A DNA stretch of 17,040 nucleotides from Fontivivens sp964399735 (GTDB taxonomy: Bacteria; Zhuqueibacterota; Zhuqueibacteria; Residuimicrobiales; Krinioviventaceae): contig CAYNSO010000083.1 in NCBI GenBank assembly GCA_964399735.1, forward strand, positions 1 to 17,040. The letters are read 5' to 3'. Of this stretch, positions 13,819 to 17,040 are shown in pieces; the first letter of the stretch is position 1; every line of letters starts with the position of its first letter. Under the pieces are notes generated by a model. It searched no databases and was not told the DNA's origin. It saw only the letters and a list, made by a program, of their open reading frames with translations. The position numbers and the translations under genes were made by a program.

Positions 13819-15252
13819 ATGGATTTATATATTTATAACAGTCTGACCCGAAAAAAAGAATTATTTGAGCCGGTGCAAAAAGACCGGGTTGCCATGTATG
13901 TTTGTGGCCCCACGGTTTATGATTATCCTCATATTGGCCATGCCAAGAGTTACATTTCTTTTGATATTGTGGTCCGTTATTTACGTTACCAGGGCTATAA
14001 AGTGCGCTATGTGCAGAATATAACCGATGTCGGCCATTTACTGGATTCGGGCGAAGACCGCATTTTAAAAGGCGCGCAAAAAGAACAGGTAGAACCTATG
14101 GAACTGGTGGAAAAATACACGCGCGCTTATTTTGCAGCAATGGATGAGTTGAATGTAATGCGGCCTGATATTTCGCCCCATGCTGCTGCCCACATTCCCG
14201 AGCAGATTGAATTTGTAAAAAAATTGCTTGAAAAAGGTTTTGCTTATGAAGCGAACGGCTCTGTTTATTTTAATGTTAATAAATGGCCGGAATATGGCAA
14301 ACTATCGGGACGGAAAATTGAGGATCAGCAGGCCGGAGCGCGAGTGGAAATCAATACAGAAAAGCGCCATCCGGCGGATTTTGCTTTGTGGAAAAAAGCC
14401 GGTTCAGAGCACATTATGCAGTGGTCTAGTCCCTGGGGTCAGGGCTATCCCGGCTGGCACCTGGAATGCTCGACCATGGCTATGAAATATTTAGGCGAAA
14501 CGATTGATATTCATGGCGGCGGCATGGAGAACCAGTTTCCGCACCATGAATGTGAAATTGCTCAAAGCGAAGCATTAACCGGTAAACCGTTTGTAAAATA
14601 TTGGATGCATCACAATATGGTGATGGTTGATGGTGTAAAAATGGGTAAATCGCTGGGTAATTTCACCACAATAGCCGCTGCCCTGGAAAAGTATTCTGGC
14701 GAGCAAATCAGGTTTTTTATTTTGCAATCCCATTATCGTAGCCCCGTCGATTTTAGCAACGATGCTATCGAAGCGGCTGGGCAAGGTTTGGAAAGATTGC
14801 GCGCCACCCAATCCAGGCTGATAGAACAACAAGACCGTGTTGCAGCAGGAGAGATGCGGCCGGAGATTATGACCATAGCAGACGGGTTCCGCAGCAAATT
14901 TGTTCAGGAAATGAATGACGATTTCAATACCCCCAATGCTATCGGCGTGCTGTTTAATTATAATCGTGAAATTAACAAACTGTTGCAGGAAGATCAATTG
15001 AATAAAACGGAATGCAGTTATTTACTGCAGACCTTTAAAACATTATCTGGTGATATTTTGGGTTTAGAGTTGAAAAGTCAACAACGCGGTTTTTCAGCCG
15101 CACCGTTTATTGAAATGCTCTTAACCCTGCGCAATGAATTACGCGAACAAAAATTATGGCAACTAACGGATAATATTCGTACAAATTTGCTAAAACTCGG
15201 TGTAGAGCTAAAAGATGGCAAGGAGGGCACCCGCTGGACAATAAAAAATTAA
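13819..15252 (+). CDS. cysS: cysteinyl-tRNA synthetase
   Basis: Attaches cysteine to tRNA-Cys. The 477-residue class I synthetase has its HIGH motif at 38-41 (YPHIGH). Zinc ligands include Cys29 (YVCGPTVY) and Cys217 (WHLECSTM), followed by the His/Glu pair in FPHHECEIAQSE. The second signature is KMGKS (274-278) instead of the common KMSKS; as far as I recall, Gly at this position occurs in other bacterial CysRS. The C-terminal helical anticodon-binding region (about 340 onward) is full length. It starts 22 bases after ispF, with AAAGG upstream. The IspD-IspF-CysS order is widely conserved. Confidence 0.97.
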   Translation: MDLYIYNSLTRKKELFEPVQKDRVAMYVCGPTVYDYPHIGHAKSYISFDIVVRYLRYQGYKVRYVQNITDVGHLLDSGEDRILKGAQKEQVEPMELVEKYTRAYFAAMDELNVMRPDISPHAAAHIPEQIEFVKKLLEKGFAYEANGSVYFNVNKWPEYGKLSGRKIEDQQAGARVEINTEKRHPADFALWKKAGSEHIMQWSSPWGQGYPGWHLECSTMAMKYLGETIDIHGGGMENQFPHHECEIAQSEALTGKPFVKYWMHHNMVMVDGVKMGKSLGNFTTIAAALEKYSGEQIRFFILQSHYRSPVDFSNDAIEAAGQGLERLRATQSRLIEQQDRVAAGEMRPEIMTIADGFRSKFVQEMNDDFNTPNAIGVLFNYNREINKLLQEDQLNKTECSYLLQTFKTLSGDILGLELKSQQRGFSAAPFIEMLLTLRNELREQKLWQLTDNIRTNLLKLGVELKDGKEGTRWTIKN

Positions 15253-15280
15253 AAAATATGGGATGAATTTAAAAAAGTAC

Positions 15281-15308
15281 TTGATTTTTCAATAAAATGT
15301 TATAAATT
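15281..15308 (+). promoter_or_regulatory. possible promoter of the first tRNA pair
   Basis: TTGATT (15281-15286) is followed 16 bases later by TAAATT (15303-15308), overlapping TATAAA (15301-15306). Transcription would start about 25 bases before tRNA-Thr(TGT). The cysS-tRNA gap has no terminator, so read-through from cysS is also possible. Confidence 0.35.
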
Positions 15309-15339
15309 ATGAGGCTTGTTATCTTTTAACATATTTCAA

Positions 15340-15412
15340 GCCACCATAGCTCAGTAGGTAGAGCACCTCACTTGTAATGAGGACGTCGCGGGTTCGATTC
15401 CTGCTGGTGGCT
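15340..15412 (+). tRNA. tRNA-Thr (anticodon TGT)
   Basis: 73 bases. The acceptor GCCACCA pairs fully with TGGTGGC. The D-stem is GCTC/GAGC, and the anticodon stem CCTCA/TGAGG holds loop CTTGTAA with anticodon TGT. The T-arm is GCGGG TTCGATT CCTGC with one G-T pair. The discriminator is T and no CCA is encoded. It is first in the tRNA-tuf cluster. Confidence 0.97.
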
Positions 15413-15432
15413 CGCTTCTGAAGCGTATAAAT

Positions 15433-15514
15433 GGGGAGGTTCCCGAGCGGTCAAAGGGAACAGACTGTAAATCTGTCGGCGGAGCCTTCGGAGGTTCGAA
15501 TCCTCCCCTCCCCA
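15433..15514 (+). tRNA. tRNA-Tyr (anticodon GTA)
   Basis: 82 bases with a long variable arm, as expected for bacterial tRNA-Tyr. The acceptor is GGGGAGG/CCTCCCC, the anticodon arm ACAGA CTGTAAA TCTGT carries GTA, and the T-arm is GGAGG TTCGAAT CCTCC. The discriminator is A and no CCA is encoded. Confidence 0.97.
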
Positions 15515-15531
15515 CATTTATAATAAAAATT

Positions 15532-15579
15532 GATCGGTCTCGGATGCGGAAAATGAGTTTGCTGAGCCGATCTTTTTTT
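15532..15579 (+). terminator. intrinsic terminator between tRNA-Tyr and tRNA-Gly
   Basis: GATCGG (15532-15537) pairs with CCGATC (15567-15572). After a bulged T, CTC (15539-15541) pairs with GAG (15564-15566). Seven T's follow at 15573-15579. The loop is longer than usual, but the stem and T-run are clear. Confidence 0.75.
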
Positions 15580-15632
15580 GTCGATGATTAAGAGATCTGG
15601 TTGTAAGAAAGCAAGCGTTGGAGATGTGATAA

Positions 15633-15706
15633 GCGGGAGTAACTCAGTTGGCTAGAGTCACAGCCTTCCAAGCTGTTGGTCGCGGGTTCAAGTCCCGTCT
15701 CCCGCT
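15633..15706 (+). tRNA. tRNA-Gly (anticodon TCC)
   Basis: 74 bases. The acceptor is GCGGGAG/CTCCCGC, the D-stem ACTC/GAGT, the anticodon arm ACAGC CTTCCAA GCTGT with TCC, and the T-arm GCGGG TTCAAGT CCCGT. The discriminator is T and no CCA is encoded. It lies after the terminator, so it needs a promoter in 15580-15632 or read-through; no convincing box is visible there. Confidence 0.97.
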
Positions 15707-15715
15707 CGATGGTAT

Positions 15716-15788
<73 letters not shown>

Positions 15789-15849
15789 CCCAGGATTTTA
15801 AAAAACTGGTTTATAAACTTATTAATTTGCAAGCTCGGAGGAGCGTTTT

Positions 15850-17040
15850 ATGGCTAAGGCAAAGTTTGAGCGAACAAAGCCACATGTGAATATTGGTACG
15901 ATTGGTCACGTAGATCATGGCAAAACGACGTTAACAGCGGCGATCACGCTGGTATTAAGCAAGCAGGGATTGGCCCAGGCGAAATCTTATGCTGAAATTG
16001 ACAATGCCCCGGAAGAAAAGGCACGTGGACTAACGATCAATGTACACCATGCGGAATACGAAACATCCAAACGGCATTATGCGCACGTAGACTGTCCGGG
16101 ACATGCTGACTATGTCAAGAACATGGTAACCGGAGCAGCGCAGATGGACGGCGCAATATTGGTAGTAAGCGCAGCAGACGGCCCGATGCCGCAGACCCGT
16201 GAGCATGTGCTGTTGGCGCGTCAGGTAAACGTCCCATTTTTGGTAGTATTTTTAAACAAAGCCGATCAGGTAGACGACCCGGAATTGTTAGAGTTGGTAG
16301 AACTGGAAGTTCGTGAATTGCTGAGCCAGTATGAATTTCCGGGCGACGAGATACCAGTGATCACCGGCAGCGCTTTGCAGGCATTGGAGAATTCCGATGA
16401 TCCGGTCAAGACCAAGCCGATACTGGATTTGATGAATGCAGTAGACAGCTACATACCAGAGCCAGTGCGCGCTGTAGACAAACCGTTTTTAATGCCGGTA
16501 GAAGACGTATTTTCGATCACCGGTCGTGGAACAGTAGGCACCGGTCGTATAGAGCGCGGAATCATCAAGGTAGGCGAGGAAGTAGAAATCATTGGTTTGG
16601 GCTTGAAGAAGAAATCGGTATGTACCGGCGTAGAAATGTTCCGCAAGTTGCTGGATCAGGGACAGGCTGGAGACAATGCCGGCTTGCTGTTGCGCGGCGT
16701 AGACAAGGAAGAATTGGAACGCGGCATGGTAATTGCGAAACCGGGTTCAATAACACCGCACACCAAGTTTGTCGGCGAAGTATACGTACTGGGCAAAGAA
16801 GAAGGTGGCCGTCATACGCCATTCTTTAATGGTTATCGTCCGCAATTTTATTTCAGAACAACCGACGTAACCGGTTCTGTAGAATTGCCGCAGGGTGTAG
16901 AGATGGTAATGCCTGGCGATAAAATCACAGTAACAGCCGAGTTGATCAACGAGATCGCCATGGAAGAAGGATTGCGGTTTGCAATTCGTGAAGGCGGTCG
17001 TACCGTTGGCGCCGGAGTAGTAACAAAAATTATTCAATAG
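15850..17040 (+). CDS. tuf: elongation factor Tu
   Basis: The GTPase that carries aminoacyl-tRNA to the ribosomal A site. It is full length at 396 residues, with its stop codon at the last three bases of the window. G1 is GHVDHGKT, G3 is DCPGH with the catalytic His85, G4 is NKAD (often NKCD) and G5 is SALQALE. Domains 2 and 3 follow, ending in REGGRTVGAGVVTKII. The switch I segment reads RGLTINVHHAEY where nearly all EF-Tu have RGITIN(T/V)xHVEY; the essential Thr62 is kept. GGAGGAG (15837-15843) lies six bases before the ATG. The tRNAs before it match the E. coli tufB operon order. Confidence 0.98.
   Translation: MAKAKFERTKPHVNIGTIGHVDHGKTTLTAAITLVLSKQGLAQAKSYAEIDNAPEEKARGLTINVHHAEYETSKRHYAHVDCPGHADYVKNMVTGAAQMDGAILVVSAADGPMPQTREHVLLARQVNVPFLVVFLNKADQVDDPELLELVELEVRELLSQYEFPGDEIPVITGSALQALENSDDPVKTKPILDLMNAVDSYIPEPVRAVDKPFLMPVEDVFSITGRGTVGTGRIERGIIKVGEEVEIIGLGLKKKSVCTGVEMFRKLLDQGQAGDNAGLLLRGVDKEELERGMVIAKPGSITPHTKFVGEVYVLGKEEGGRHTPFFNGYRPQFYFRTTDVTGSVELPQGVEMVMPGDKITVTAELINEIAMEEGLRFAIREGGRTVGAGVVTKIIQ

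Noticed and set aside
15580..15632. Promoter for tRNA-Gly, tRNA-Thr and tuf
   Set aside because: TTGTAA at 15601 has no acceptable -10 box that would leave room before the tRNA at 15633.

Overview
The window carries chromosomal DNA of a Gram-negative-type bacterium. A SPOR-domain lipoprotein, moderately AT-rich spacers, tRNA genes without an encoded CCA end, and a CysRS with KMGKS in place of KMSKS point loosely towards the FCB group or a relative such as Calditrichota. The taxon cannot be fixed from the sequence alone.

Positions 1-1670 look like accessory DNA. They hold the tail of one gene, a small charged protein of toxin-antitoxin size, a short reading frame split by a -1 frame change exactly at a classic slippery heptamer, and a DUF2971 protein. 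Hairpins flank the last gene, and positions 1557-1790 contain four inverted repeats.

Positions 1791-7733 are all on the minus strand and form the most interesting block. In transcription order it holds a TPR protein, a DRE-TIM condensing enzyme of the Re-citrate synthase type, a fusion of a gamma-glutamylcyclotransferase (AIG2-like) domain to a GS/GCS-like amidoligase domain, an RsbRD-N-like helical sensor protein, and an isocitrate dehydrogenase. The synthase and fusion genes share an ATGA overlap, and the fusion overlaps the sensor gene by 17 nt. A 15-nt sequence occurs just upstream of both the synthase and the isocitrate dehydrogenase. Together the enzymes would make 2-oxoglutarate (hence glutamate) and probably form or cleave a glutamyl-type amide. 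That amide chemistry is inference.

Positions 7847-17040 are on the plus strand and are conserved housekeeping: SPOR lipoprotein, then yebC-ruvC-ruvA-ruvB-queA-ispD-ispF-cysS, then tRNA-Thr(TGT), tRNA-Tyr(GTA), tRNA-Gly(TCC), tRNA-Thr(GGT) and tuf. The tRNA-tuf order matches E. coli thrU-tyrU-glyT-thrT-tufB, but here a strong intrinsic terminator separates Tyr from Gly. No CRISPR array, complete insertion sequence or rRNA gene was seen.
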